Below are positions 25,697 to 34,497 of a stretch of 64,000 nt of DNA, in pieces (the stretch's first letter is position 1; the number at the start of each line of letters is the position of its first letter). The translations under genes and the position numbers were made by a program. The notes below the pieces were generated by a model. It saw only the letters and a list, made by a program, of their open reading frames with translations. It was not told the DNA's origin and made no database searches. This DNA comes from [Clostridium] symbiosum (GTDB taxonomy: Bacteria > Bacillota > Clostridia > Lachnospirales > Lachnospiraceae), in the NCBI GenBank assembly GCA_036419695.1, contig CP143946.1, positions 1,510,001-1,574,000 on the forward strand, in the 5' to 3' direction.

Positions 25697-27922
25697 ATGA
25701 AAAGAAGAAAATCATATATTATACCGGTAGGGTGTATCCTTGCATTTATGCTTCTGGCCGTAATTGGGATTATGTGTGATGGCAGTCGGGGTCTTCAACG
25801 TATGCTGTCAGATTCCATTCATCAGACATTAAATGAGACGGCGGGACAGCAGACCTTTAATCTTCATCAGAAGATAGAAGCAGATATCAGCGCGCTGAAT
25901 AATATTGCCTTGCAGCTGGAAAAACTCCCACAAAAGGAATTAGATTCCTATTTGGATCAGGTTATACAAAATACAGGGTTCAGTGTTCTTGCGCAAGTAG
26001 GTACAGATGGTGTTGGAATTGATAATAAAGGAAACAAGCTGGAGGTTTTTGACGATGCCCTCTTTCGACAGGTCATGAAGGGAGAAACTGTAGTTGGCGA
26101 TGTGGAGGACTCTCTTTTTGCAGATAAAACAGTTATCCCTGTTATGGTTCCTGTTATACCAGATGACGCGGGGACGCCAATCGCTGTCCTGATTGGAGGT
26201 TATACTCCTCAAAAATTGAATAACCTTTTCCTCCCTTCCTTCGATGGAAAAGGGGTAACCTACATGGTCAGTATGTCTGGCAGCGTAGTTCTCCCAACGG
26301 ATGATACCGGCAGCCAGGACGTCCCGTTTGAAAATGCAAGGGATTATATGAAGGTGATAAAAGGAAGCAATCAGGAATGCGTGTTGTCGGATATCCAGCA
26401 GGGAAAATCCGGGCATATGGTATTTGATATAAACGGAATAAGATGGCACTGCCACTACAATCCGGTAGGATATGGCGGCTGGTACATATTCACCCTGTTA
26501 CGCCATGACATTGGAACGGCCTATGCCACGGAAATCACCTCCAGGCTTACAGCCGCATCGGGGCTGGTTCTTATTTGCTTGCTGGTTTGCGGGCTGCTGA
26601 TTATGCGGCAGCAGAGAAGACATATGGCTATTCTGGAGAAAGTGGCGTATTATGATGAGTTGTGTAAATGTCCCAATCTTTCCAGGTTTAAGCTGGATGT
26701 CCAGAAATTCATAGATGACCATCCGGAAGATATGGTTTTAATGACCAAATTTGATATCAGGGGATTTAAACTTCTTAATAAAATATTAGGGGAAGATGTT
26801 GGAAATACGGTTCTTATAACGATTGCCGCCACTTTAGAGCAGGAAAGAAAAATCAAATGTTATTGCAGGGCTCACGATGATGAATTTTATGTATTTTTAT
26901 GCTGCCCTACTCCAGAAGAACTGGATATAGCCAGGGCAAATGTCTGGAATCAATTTTTTGAGCACATGGGAACGGGGTTTTCATATCCGATAGAGGTAAT
27001 AGAAGGCCGTTATTTTATGTCGTTTGATAACTGCAGGAGTGCAGTTGAGGCCGTGGAAAAAACAAATATAGCCCATGGCAAAGCAAAAGAACTCGGGGAA
27101 AAAGTCTGTACATATGATGAGGAGCTTGTCAAGCAGGCATTATGGAAACAGCAGGTTGAACATCAACTGGATGCCGCGCTTGAAAATGGTGAATTCAAGA
27201 TCTATTTACAGGCTCAGTATAGTCTGAGTGATGAAAAGCTGGCCTCGGCAGAGGCACTGGTACGCTGGGAAAAGGAGGGGATTTTAATTCCTCCGAACGA
27301 TTTTATTCCTATCCTGGAGCAGAAGGGCCTGATTACAAAACTGGATTTCTATGTATTTGAACAGGTGTGCAGGGTGATGCAAAAATGGGAGAATGAAGGA
27401 AGACCCCCAATAGAAATTGCAGTGAATTTTTCCCGCAGGCACCTGGAAAATTTGGATTTTATTCAGGACTTATGCGGTCTGGCGGATCAATATGGAATCC
27501 AGCATCACTTATTGGTTGTTGAGCTGACGGAAACTGCCATGTGGGATAATGAGAAAATCATAATCCAAATGGTTGAGCAGCTTCATAAAAATGGATTTCT
27601 GATGGCAATGGACGACTTTGGCACAGGTTATTCTTCCTTAAGCCTGCTGAAAAACCTGCCGGTAGATATCATGAAAATAGACAGAAGCTTCTTTTCTGAT
27701 AATCAATATAGGGACCGGGCCAGGATATTGATTTCTAATGTCATGAACATGGCAAAGCAACTGGGGATGGTTACGGTGGCAGAAGGGATAGAGGAGAAAA
27801 GGCATATTGAGTTTCTGCGGCAGGTGAGCTGTGATAAAGTGCAGGGTTACTATTTTGCGAGGCCGGTTCCTGCTGAAAGCTTCTGGACAGGAATGGAGGA
27901 AGATGCGGAAAAGGGAAAATAA
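25697..27922 (+). CDS. Membrane EAL-domain phosphodiesterase with degenerate GGDEF
   Basis: A 741-residue protein for cyclic-di-GMP turnover. It has an N-terminal membrane helix (residues 9-27), an extracellular Cache-like sensor (to about 275), a second membrane helix (about 280-300), a GGDEF-like domain and an EAL domain. The GGDEF signature is HDDEF at residues 393-397, so cyclase activity is unlikely and the domain may bind GTP or be structural. The EAL domain keeps E519-A-L and DDFGTGYSS at 639-647, so hydrolysis of c-di-GMP is likely. No partner genes are adjacent. Confidence 0.9.
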   Translation: MKRRKSYIIPVGCILAFMLLAVIGIMCDGSRGLQRMLSDSIHQTLNETAGQQTFNLHQKIEADISALNNIALQLEKLPQKELDSYLDQVIQNTGFSVLAQVGTDGVGIDNKGNKLEVFDDALFRQVMKGETVVGDVEDSLFADKTVIPVMVPVIPDDAGTPIAVLIGGYTPQKLNNLFLPSFDGKGVTYMVSMSGSVVLPTDDTGSQDVPFENARDYMKVIKGSNQECVLSDIQQGKSGHMVFDINGIRWHCHYNPVGYGGWYIFTLLRHDIGTAYATEITSRLTAASGLVLICLLVCGLLIMRQQRRHMAILEKVAYYDELCKCPNLSRFKLDVQKFIDDHPEDMVLMTKFDIRGFKLLNKILGEDVGNTVLITIAATLEQERKIKCYCRAHDDEFYVFLCCPTPEELDIARANVWNQFFEHMGTGFSYPIEVIEGRYFMSFDNCRSAVEAVEKTNIAHGKAKELGEKVCTYDEELVKQALWKQQVEHQLDAALENGEFKIYLQAQYSLSDEKLASAEALVRWEKEGILIPPNDFIPILEQKGLITKLDFYVFEQVCRVMQKWENEGRPPIEIAVNFSRRHLENLDFIQDLCGLADQYGIQHHLLVVELTETAMWDNEKIIIQMVEQLHKNGFLMAMDDFGTGYSSLSLLKNLPVDIMKIDRSFFSDNQYRDRARILISNVMNMAKQLGMVTVAEGIEEKRHIEFLRQVSCDKVQGYYFARPVPAESFWTGMEEDAEKGK

Positions 27923-28032
27923 CATGCTGTTTCTGCCGGCGGCAGCGCGATTGTCCATGAATATTGCCACATCCACAGCCTTGGCAGGCCATGACGCAGC
28001 GATTTTGTTCAAATTGAATTTAAAGGAATCAA

Positions 28033-28653
28033 ATGAAAATGAGAACTTACAAAATAGATGCTTTTATTTCCCAAAGTAATAGTCAACGCTACATAACAAG
28101 ATTTGGTGGACAGCCAGATTGGATTGCAGTCCCCCATTGGCCAGTTAGTCTTCCATGGGATAATCGTCCATTAAAATTTATAGGACAGATACGATTAAAT
28201 GATTTTTATGAAGAGTTGAAAGATTTGACTTTAGCATATATTTTTATGACACAGCCGGAAGATGAGGCTGACCCATTTTTTGACCCAGACATAATTTATC
28301 CTGATGAGGGAGAAAATGCAATCATCATTCAACCTAATGGAAAAATCCCGGAATATATTCATACAGAAAATTTTTGTGTTGGTCCAACAGTTGATAGCGA
28401 GGCTATATGGATTCCCCAAATAACGGAAAACGAAGAGATATCCACCACGGAATTCAAACAAATAGATGTAGATAAATTTTGCGGTATCCCCGCTTTTTTT
28501 CAAAATAGTAAAGTTGAATCCGATAACATTCTATTATTGCAGCTACATACAAATTGGTTGCCATTTTATATAAACGCTGGAGGTGCACCAACAATGTTTA
28601 CATTTATCAATGGCAAGAAAGATGGGGGCTTTATTCTGATTGAAGACATGTAA
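28033..28653 (+). CDS. DUF1963 (YwqG-like) protein
   Basis: A 206-residue DUF1963 family protein. Typical segments are TRFGGQPDWI, WPVSLPWDNRPLKFIGQIRLND and the ending LLQLHTNW...GGAPTMFTFINGKKDGGFIL. YwqG-like proteins occur beside polymorphic toxins as probable immunity proteins, and as solo genes; no toxin is adjacent here. AAAGGAATC precedes the ATG. AT-rich compared with the EAL gene upstream. Confidence 0.8.
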   Translation: MKMRTYKIDAFISQSNSQRYITRFGGQPDWIAVPHWPVSLPWDNRPLKFIGQIRLNDFYEELKDLTLAYIFMTQPEDEADPFFDPDIIYPDEGENAIIIQPNGKIPEYIHTENFCVGPTVDSEAIWIPQITENEEISTTEFKQIDVDKFCGIPAFFQNSKVESDNILLLQLHTNWLPFYINAGGAPTMFTFINGKKDGGFILIEDM

Positions 28654-28746
28654 CACCTACAATACCAATTTACTGAATGATATGGGCAAATGTAACAGAT
28701 TATGAGAATAGGGTACAGTACGCATTGTTGGTTATAAGGCGTACCC

Positions 28747-28760
28747 GTTAAGTTGGAGGA
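28747..28760 (+). repeat. Cassette-boundary repeat, short half-site (R6)
   Basis: GTTAAGTTGGAGG matches the end of the right half-site and is the ribosome binding site of the broken DUF4375 gene. Confidence 0.4.
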
Positions 28761-28770
28761 AAAATATAGC

Positions 28771-29179
28771 TATGGGAAATTATGGTGACCTATGGAATGA
28801 TTACGCTATTGCTACTGTTTGAAAACTGAGCGAACTAAATGGAGACTGGAGCAAATTGGACAATGATGAACAGGAAATAGCCGCTTTATGGAAATTATAA
28901 GTTGATATATATAACAGAGGATTTATACAGTTCTTTTGCAACTGGGGATATGAATGCTTTTGCTATGCAATGCGTGGCTTAAAACGTATTGGCGATGATA
29001 GTCTTTATGAACTACTGAATGATCAGTATTATGATGTTTTAGAAAAATTCAAAGAAGATTCCCGCTTGTCCTGTTCCTTGTATGATCCTGATGTTCATGG
29101 CTAGCATGATTTTGAACATGAAATATGGAAATTAGGACCTTGTAAATTTGAATTTGATAAGGAGAAAATTGGCATATGA
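28771..29179 (+). pseudogene. DUF4375 (DMP19-like) gene, broken
   Basis: ATG 28771 opens a frame MGNYGDLWNDYAIA that shifts near 28819 and continues as KLSELNGDWSKLDNDEQEIAALWKL, then VDIYNRGFIQFFCNWGYE and LKRIGDDSLYELL. This is the DMP19/DUF4375 pattern (Y-N-G-G-F-x-Q-F-F). Two in-frame stops (TAA near 28898, TAG near 29102) interrupt it as well. The family is a suspected DNA-mimic or immunity type. The last codons overlap the next ATG. Clearly inactive. Confidence 0.75.
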
Positions 29180-29685
29180 AGTTTAATGAAAAAGACCTTC
29201 ATTTATTGATAGATGGAATGGGTATTGTGTTTTACTCACCTGAAACAAATAAAAATATTCCTGAAGGTTGTAATTTCTTTGAAGAAGAATATTCAAATCC
29301 GGAGGATGTGGCAGAGCATATCAAGAAGGGCGATGTAGTAGGTTTCTGTACGGGAAGTAGTGGCGAGTTCATACTCAAGTTCAGAGAGGGCTACCCGGAA
29401 GAAAAATTAATGGCGGAATATCCTGTTATAATTCGCTTAGGTATTGATATTCAAGATGAAAAGTTATGCGTAATTGACTTGTTCTGGTTGATGGAGTGGG
29501 AAGCAGAGTGTCCTACAGAACAAATTGTCCCTATAGATACAGGATATTATCACATAACATTATGTACAAGGAAACCTGATTCGGGAATTTGGGGCAATCA
29601 GCAGACTATATTTGTGTATTTGAACAGATTGGATTCCATGCCGGAATTGGCATGGCCTGGTGTGCCTATGCTGCTTCCACAGTGA
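29176..29685 (+). CDS. Hypothetical immunity-like protein, copy A of a duplicated pair
   Basis: A 169-residue soluble acidic protein (LLIDGMGIVFYSPETNKN, GDVVGFCTGSSGEFILKF, GYYHITLCTRKPDSGIWG). I do not recognise a named family. A second copy of the same length lies at 50411-50920; I count 22 differences over 169 aligned positions. The ribosome binding site lies at the end of the broken DUF4375 gene (AAGGAGAAAATTGGCAT). Duplicated solo genes of this kind are common for orphan immunity proteins, which is the best guess. Confidence 0.7.
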   Translation: MKFNEKDLHLLIDGMGIVFYSPETNKNIPEGCNFFEEEYSNPEDVAEHIKKGDVVGFCTGSSGEFILKFREGYPEEKLMAEYPVIIRLGIDIQDEKLCVIDLFWLMEWEAECPTEQIVPIDTGYYHITLCTRKPDSGIWGNQQTIFVYLNRLDSMPELAWPGVPMLLPQ

Positions 29686-29695
29686 TTAATTGGCT

Positions 29696-29740
29696 GCGCA
29701 ACTCCCAGTTTATCGGACGGAAAATTTAAATTTGGAGGAA
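29696..29740 (+). repeat. Cassette-boundary repeat, full site (R7)
   Basis: GCGCAACTCCCAGTTTATCG then GACGGAAAATTTAAATTTGG then AGGAA. It starts 11 bases after the stop of the duplicated gene and ends at the GGAGG of the following broken gene. Confidence 0.65.
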
Positions 29741-29743
29741 TAA

Positions 29744-30395
29744 ATTACGATTACAATAAATGAAGTCAAACAGATCATTAGTAAATTATCTTGGAAAAAT
29801 ATATCAGGTTCAGACGATGATCTGATCGACGATATATCTTGCATTATATATAGAAATGATGTATTTGATTGTGGCGATACGACTATAAACAGCAGACATA
29901 CAGATATAGAATTTTCGTTTGGTGAACATTGCGAAATACATGAAAATTCCCCTGCATTTCAGTTTATTTGTTCCCTATGCGATAGAGGGAAGGAAAACAA
30001 AGTTGATTGAGTATTTAAAATTGATAGAGGAATATATGGAAAAATCAAACGTACTACTTGGGCAACTTTGTAGCATTCTTCAAGTTGCCCAGGATGAAAA
30101 ATTGTTTAGCAGCTTAATTGATATGCAGACAGAGCTTCATTCTGTTCTCATAGATAAAAAATGGAAAGTGCGAATGCATGGGGAAGATATTGCCTTTATA
30201 AGTGATTCAAGCAAGTTTGAAATTAACCTTATAGATAATCGTATTGTCACTATGAGTTTCTTCCATTGCTATCTCCAAAGTAACGGGGAATGTGATATTA
30301 ATAGGACAAAGCGCTTCTTTAGGGATTTAGTCAAGCAGGGCTACGCAGTTCAAATTGAACCTCACAGCGGATACCAATATTTAATAACGCTATAA
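29744..30395 (+). pseudogene. Frameshifted solo gene of unknown family
   Basis: Directly after GGAGGAATAA an open frame reads INEVKQIISKLSWKNISGSDDDLIDDIS and runs to about 29990. The natural continuation (KTKLIEYLKLIEEYMEKSNVLLGQL...GDINRTKRFF-type ending FFRDLVKQGYAVQIEPHSGYQYLITL) is in a different frame that is open from 29919 to 30395. A shift in the overlap is needed to join them, and no ATG/GTG/TTG starts the first part. If intact it would be about 215 residues. Family not recognised. Confidence 0.5.
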
Positions 30396-30440
30396 GTATG
30401 AAGTTTTTTATAGCACACCAAGTGAGAATAACCTCCAATG

Positions 30441-30486
30441 CTACAATTCCAGCTTGTCGGGTAGAAAATTTGAAGTTGCTGAGGAG
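30441..30486 (+). repeat. Cassette-boundary repeat, full site (R8)
   Basis: CTACAATTCCAGCTTGTCGG then GTAGAAAATTTGAAGTTGCT then GAGGAG. Left CAATTCCAG and right TTTGAAGTTG are approximate inverted copies. The TTG start of the DUF3916 gene lies 7 bases after the GGAG. Confidence 0.7.
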
Positions 30487-30493
30487 ATAGTGC

Positions 30494-30802
30494 TTGAAAA
30501 ATCCGAAAACCAGAGGTCAAAAAAGAAAGCTAAATAGATTATTAAATGATATCAATAAAATTCAACTATCATTTGACTGTGTAGGAGAATATGAACATTA
30601 TCATGTACCTTGTGGATGGTGGATTTCAGAACGTAAAACAAGCAGTACAGTAAAAACTGAATTCTGTAAAAAGTGGCTGGATAAAACACAAGAAATAATA
30701 AATTCCAAACCTCAAAATGATAAGTTTTGTAGAATTGTTGCTGATATAACAAGTCCTGATTTTTGGAATTCTCAAATTTCCCCGCAAGGTGGTTTTATCT
30801 GA
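30494..30802 (+). CDS. DUF3916-like protein, probably C-terminally truncated
   Basis: A 102-residue protein starting at TTG. The stretch GEYEHYHVPCGWWISERKTSSTVKTEFCKKWLDKT and the IINSKP that follows match what I know of DUF3916. Members I know of are nearly twice as long, and the match stops abruptly after SPDFWNSQI, followed by SPQGGFI and a stop. The gene therefore seems cut at its 3' part. It directly follows a full boundary repeat. Confidence 0.65.
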   Translation: MKNPKTRGQKRKLNRLLNDINKIQLSFDCVGEYEHYHVPCGWWISERKTSSTVKTEFCKKWLDKTQEIINSKPQNDKFCRIVADITSPDFWNSQISPQGGFI

Positions 30803-30809
30803 TAAAAGA

Positions 30810-30831
30810 CAATTTGAGTTAGGAAAAGGAG
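30810..30831 (+). repeat. Possible boundary half-site (R15, weak)
   Basis: CAATTTGAGTTAGGAAAAGG then AG resembles the right half but with several mismatches. It precedes the DUF4261 gene. Confidence 0.3.
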
Positions 30832-30842
30832 AATCATAAATT

Positions 30843-31934
30843 ATGAGAACAGCCCAGATGGAAGCGGCAAAAAATTCTATGGTGGAGTGGTTATCTCACT
30901 CACAGGTACTCGGTAAAGTTCCCACGAAGATTGAATGTACAGGAACATTTGACTTGCATGGAATGCGATATTACATATTTAAATACAAAAGAAGCCTCCT
31001 GGGAAAATGGCTGCTGGGGGTGTGCGGCGGCTACGAGGGGGAAGCGCTGGAACACTGCGGCCATGTCTACAGCAATATGGAGGAATACCATGAGGCGGCT
31101 TCTGTGAAAGCAGCCACAGAGATTGTGGAACAACTCCGAGCCTATTGGATGGAGCAGGCAAAACAGGAGGAAAGGCGCAAGGAGAACAGTGGAAAATTTG
31201 CTGGTTTTGTCTTATTATCAGAGCCCTGCTGGGATAAGCAGCAGCTAATTTTAGACCTGAAAGAAAAATGGGATTTGGATGTGGCGGAGGATGAAGATGA
31301 TAAGGGAAACGATGTCCCCCTGGTGTTTTATATTGGTAATATGACCGCTGCGGCCAGCCTGATGCCTGCTCCAGTTCCCGATGGCGAAGCAGAGAAAAAT
31401 GCGGAAAACAATTATATGTGGCCGGAAGCTGTGAATACAGCTAGAGCGCATAAGGCACATCTCTTAGTCGCTGTGCTGGGCAAGGAAGAAAATCTTTTGG
31501 AACGCGGCAAGCTCTTTACCAAGATTGTCTCCTGCTGCTGTAGGCAGAAAAACGCTACCGGTGTCTATACCAGCGGAGTTGTGTTTGAGCCGCGCGTTTA
31601 TGAGGGTTTTGCGGATATGATGAAGGAGGATGATCTCCCTGTCTTTAACTGGATCTGGTTTGGACTTTACCGAAGTGAGAAGGGCGTATGCTGCTACACC
31701 TATGGCATGGATATATTTGGAAAGGACGAGATGGAAGTGTTGGACGCCAAAGCCGAGCCATCAGAGGTACGGGACTTCCTGGTCAGTCTGGTATCCTATG
31801 TTCTGGAATATGATGTAATCCTGCGTGACGGGGAGACCATCGGCTTTACAGCGGACGATAAGCATACCATCACCTTAAACGAGGGTGTTTCCCTGCCGGG
31901 AATGACCTTGAAAATCGGTTTTCAGGAGTCATGA
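30843..31934 (+). CDS. DUF4261 domain protein
   Basis: A 363-residue protein. The first 115 residues form a small alpha/beta region. From about residue 118 a DUF4261 domain follows: FAGFVLLSEPCWDKQQLILDL, then HKAHLLVAVLGKEENLLERGKLFTKIVSCCC, then FNWIWFGLYRSEKGVCCYTYGM and the C-terminal GMTLKIGF. DUF4261 is found among orphan immunity-type genes; function unknown. ATG follows AAAAGGAG. GC content is higher than that of its solo-gene neighbours, suggesting separate origin. Confidence 0.8.
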   Translation: MRTAQMEAAKNSMVEWLSHSQVLGKVPTKIECTGTFDLHGMRYYIFKYKRSLLGKWLLGVCGGYEGEALEHCGHVYSNMEEYHEAASVKAATEIVEQLRAYWMEQAKQEERRKENSGKFAGFVLLSEPCWDKQQLILDLKEKWDLDVAEDEDDKGNDVPLVFYIGNMTAAASLMPAPVPDGEAEKNAENNYMWPEAVNTARAHKAHLLVAVLGKEENLLERGKLFTKIVSCCCRQKNATGVYTSGVVFEPRVYEGFADMMKEDDLPVFNWIWFGLYRSEKGVCCYTYGMDIFGKDEMEVLDAKAEPSEVRDFLVSLVSYVLEYDVILRDGETIGFTADDKHTITLNEGVSLPGMTLKIGFQES

Positions 31935-31947
31935 CAGCAGTCTGTCT

Positions 31948-32796
31948 TTGGAACTGCTCTATAGTTTGAGCATATTAAGGATAGCTCAGAAGAAGGGCCA
32001 AATGAATCCGGTGAATGCCATATCTACCAGCAGCGTTCAAATACACAATACCAATACGTCCGCTGTGCCGCAGGAGAAGGCAGAACGGGAGCTGGACGCA
32101 TTTTCCAGAGTTGATATTTCCGTAGAACTATCGGATGTGTCTTTTCGGCCTGCTGATAGTTATGGGATAGAACTGCTGTGGTACAATCAACAGTTAAATC
32201 CGACTTATCGAGTGGACAACGGAACACTTGTAGTCACTTCACCTGAACATGGAAAACTTTCTTTTGACAAGGAGGTTCCAAATGGTCAAATTATTGTATA
32301 TTTGCCTGAAGCAGTTCACTTGGACAAAGTTTCTGTCAAAACGGACATGGGGAGCATATAAATTGCGGATAAGGAAATCGGTGTTCTAACTATAGAGTGT
32401 GATGCTGGAAAGACTGTTCTGAATCGCGTATCAGCTCAGACGATGGAACTATCTAATGAAATGGGTTCTGTTATGATTGACAGCAGTACAGGAGTCAAAA
32501 CCACGGATATACAATGTGATGCAGGCGATATTGAAATAACAGGAGATATTCAGGGCAAAATAAATCTGAACAATGATATGGGGCATGTTATAATCAAAAC
32601 AACAACGGCTGCTGCGTTCATCAACTCTAATCTGACGGTAGATATGGGAACATTGCTGGTAGATGGCAGGGAATATAAAGAGGACTTCACCCAAAATGGT
32701 GAGCCGTATTCGATCTGGGCAAGGACTAAAATGGGTAAGATGGAAGTCTATCATTTAACTGCCATTGATAAAGAAGCTACGGTCAGAAACCCATAA
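31948..32796 (+). pseudogene. DUF4097 family protein, interrupted by a nonsense codon
   Basis: A beta-helix-like protein with the repeat pattern of DUF4097 (DISVELSDVSFRP, VKTDMGSI, then LSNEMGSVMIDSSTG, DAGDIEITGDIQG, NNDMGHVIIKT, VDMGTLLVDG). A single TAA at 32359-32361 stops the frame, which then continues in the same phase to 32796 with perfect family continuity. The N-terminal membrane or signal part usual in this family is also missing. Two short products could be made (from 31948 and from ATG 32443). Confidence 0.75.
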
Positions 32797-32884
32797 GGTG
32801 ATTGGTAGCAGTTGGAGTGTTTGTAGCTTTTGCAAATAAATAAAAGTCAAAGCCTTTGCAGGCATACTAGGAGGAGGTGTTCTA

Positions 32885-33532
32885 ATGAAAATAGAAATAG
32901 GGAAAGCATTTCCACAGTATTTCAAACCCTTATACCCAGAGGAATTTGAATTATTTTCACATTTCGAAACGACAGCAGGCATACCAACCGTTTTATTTGC
33001 AATCACGACTTGGAAAGAAAACGGAAAGCCGAATGTCTGTTTTCACGCATGGAGTTGTTTTCATGGCGATAAGACAGCTTTTTTTGCTGTCATGGGAAAC
33101 CTTTATCAGCATACCCATACCTATGCAAATATTCAAAGAGAAAAGTGCTTTTGTATCAATTTTTTGCCGATAAGCTGTTATGATAAGCTGGTAGATACCA
33201 TTAACCATAACGATTACGACGCAGATGAATTTTCAGTGGGAAATTTTTCTGTTGTAAATGCCAAAACCATTCATGCCCCCATGATACAGGAAGCATTTGT
33301 AAACATAGAGTGTACCTTAAAAGAAACACAGGATTTAAGCGGTGCAGGTATTACGTCAATGATCATTGGACAGGTACAGCATATTTCTGTTGAAGAAGAA
33401 TATGCACAGGGGTATGAAAAACGATATAGAAAAGATGGTTTTATGATGTTGATTCCTGCCCCACAGGACTTGAAAACCGGAGAACCTAATCAATCAGCGA
33501 TTGCGACGGTAAACATTGAAAAGTATGATTGA
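32885..33532 (+). CDS. Flavin reductase-like (FMN-binding split barrel) protein
   Basis: A 215-residue protein of the flavin reductase-like domain family. Features include the N-terminal EIGKAFPQYFKPLYP and FAITTWKENGKPNVCFHAWSCFHG. ANIQREKCFCINFLPI and the FVNIECTLKETQDLSGAG region are typical of the split barrel that holds FMN. Partner oxygenase is not adjacent. Start ATG follows GGAGGAGG with good spacing. Its stop is joined directly to a boundary half-site. Confidence 0.8.
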   Translation: MKIEIGKAFPQYFKPLYPEEFELFSHFETTAGIPTVLFAITTWKENGKPNVCFHAWSCFHGDKTAFFAVMGNLYQHTHTYANIQREKCFCINFLPISCYDKLVDTINHNDYDADEFSVGNFSVVNAKTIHAPMIQEAFVNIECTLKETQDLSGAGITSMIIGQVQHISVEEEYAQGYEKRYRKDGFMMLIPAPQDLKTGEPNQSAIATVNIEKYD

Positions 33533-33554
33533 TAAATTGGAATTTGTGAAGGAG
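33532..33554 (+). repeat. Cassette-boundary repeat, right half-site (R10)
   Basis: ATAAATTGGAATTTGTGAAGGAG. It starts at the stop codon of the flavin reductase gene and supplies the ribosome binding site of the DUF1349 gene. Confidence 0.6.
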
Positions 33555-33562
33555 ATAATAGA

Positions 33563-34165
33563 ATGGATATAAGTGAATTTTTATGGACAAGAGAACCACA
33601 GAAATCAACTGTTACAGAAGAGAAAATTGAGATTATTACAGAGCCACATACAGATTTATGGCAAAGAACTTATTACCATTTCAGAAATGATTCTGCGCCA
33701 GTGCTGCAAATGAAAACGTCTGAGAAGTATTTTTCATTTATAGTTAAAACAGAATTTGAAAGCAAAAATAGATTTGACCAATGTGGAGTTATCATTTATT
33801 TGGATAGCGATAACTGGATAAAGGGTTCTATTGAGTATGAAAATGAAAGTTTTCAGCACCTTGGAAGTGTTGTAACTAACAACGGCTATTCGGATTGGGC
33901 AACGACAGAAATTGATGCTTCAATTAAATCTATGTGGTATAGGTTAAGCAGACGAGATGATGACTTTTGTATTGAGTGTTCAGTAGATGGCGTAAAATTT
34001 CAGCAGATGCGTATTTGTCATTTGTTTCATGTAAGAGATGAAATACAGTTTGGAGTGTATGCTTGTAGCCCGGAAGATTCTTCATTCAAGGCAACATTTA
34101 CTGATTTTGAGGTAATCGAATGTAAATGGCTTGCACATGATGGACAGAAGCCAGATGAGATATAA
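33563..34165 (+). CDS. DUF1349 domain protein (concanavalin A-like fold)
   Basis: A 200-residue DUF1349 protein, a jelly-roll family. Recognised parts are EPHTDLWQRTYYHFRNDSAPVLQM, FDQCGVIIYLDSDNWIKGSIEYE and the ending FGVYACSPEDSSFKATFTDFEV. Homologues are cytosolic carbohydrate-binding-like proteins of unknown role, once linked by name to enolase regulation. Solo gene behind a boundary half-site and followed by a terminator hairpin. Confidence 0.82.
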   Translation: MDISEFLWTREPQKSTVTEEKIEIITEPHTDLWQRTYYHFRNDSAPVLQMKTSEKYFSFIVKTEFESKNRFDQCGVIIYLDSDNWIKGSIEYENESFQHLGSVVTNNGYSDWATTEIDASIKSMWYRLSRRDDDFCIECSVDGVKFQQMRICHLFHVRDEIQFGVYACSPEDSSFKATFTDFEVIECKWLAHDGQKPDEI

Positions 34166-34167
34166 AA

Positions 34168-34200
34168 AATCCCAGTTCGTGGGATTGGAAAATTTTAATT
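34168..34200 (+). terminator. Terminator after the DUF1349 gene
   Basis: AATCCCA at 34168-34174 pairs with TGGGATT at 34180-34186 around GTTCG, followed by an AT-rich tail with a TTTT run. Confidence 0.55.
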
Positions 34201-34497
34201 TATTAATGCACCGTATTCATGTAGAAAGCTACTATGCGATATAGTTATTTTTAAATAGTTGAATAAAAAGCATCATTAAAAATGTTTTTGGAGAGGAATT
34301 TGGTAATAATCAATGATAAATTTAAAAGAAATATTATTTCCTAAAGAAGTAAAACCAATAAGACTGTTTGGATTTCGTGTTTTTAATATAGGCGGCCGAG
34401 TAAGATGGCTGCTAAATTTGTTTAAGAAATAGCCAAGTGATGGTAAAAACAAATCTAAAGTTGTACCGTTGCGAAGATAAAGAGGAGGAAGGTTCAG
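34187..34497. other. Intergenic region with one doubtful mini-ORF
   Basis: About 310 bases. An ATG at 34313 opens a 39-codon frame ending at 34432 (MINLKEILFPKEVKPIRLFG...), basic and hydrophobic at the end. Its GGAGAGG is about 18 bases upstream, too far, and I see no homology, so I do not call it a gene. Confidence 0.4.
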
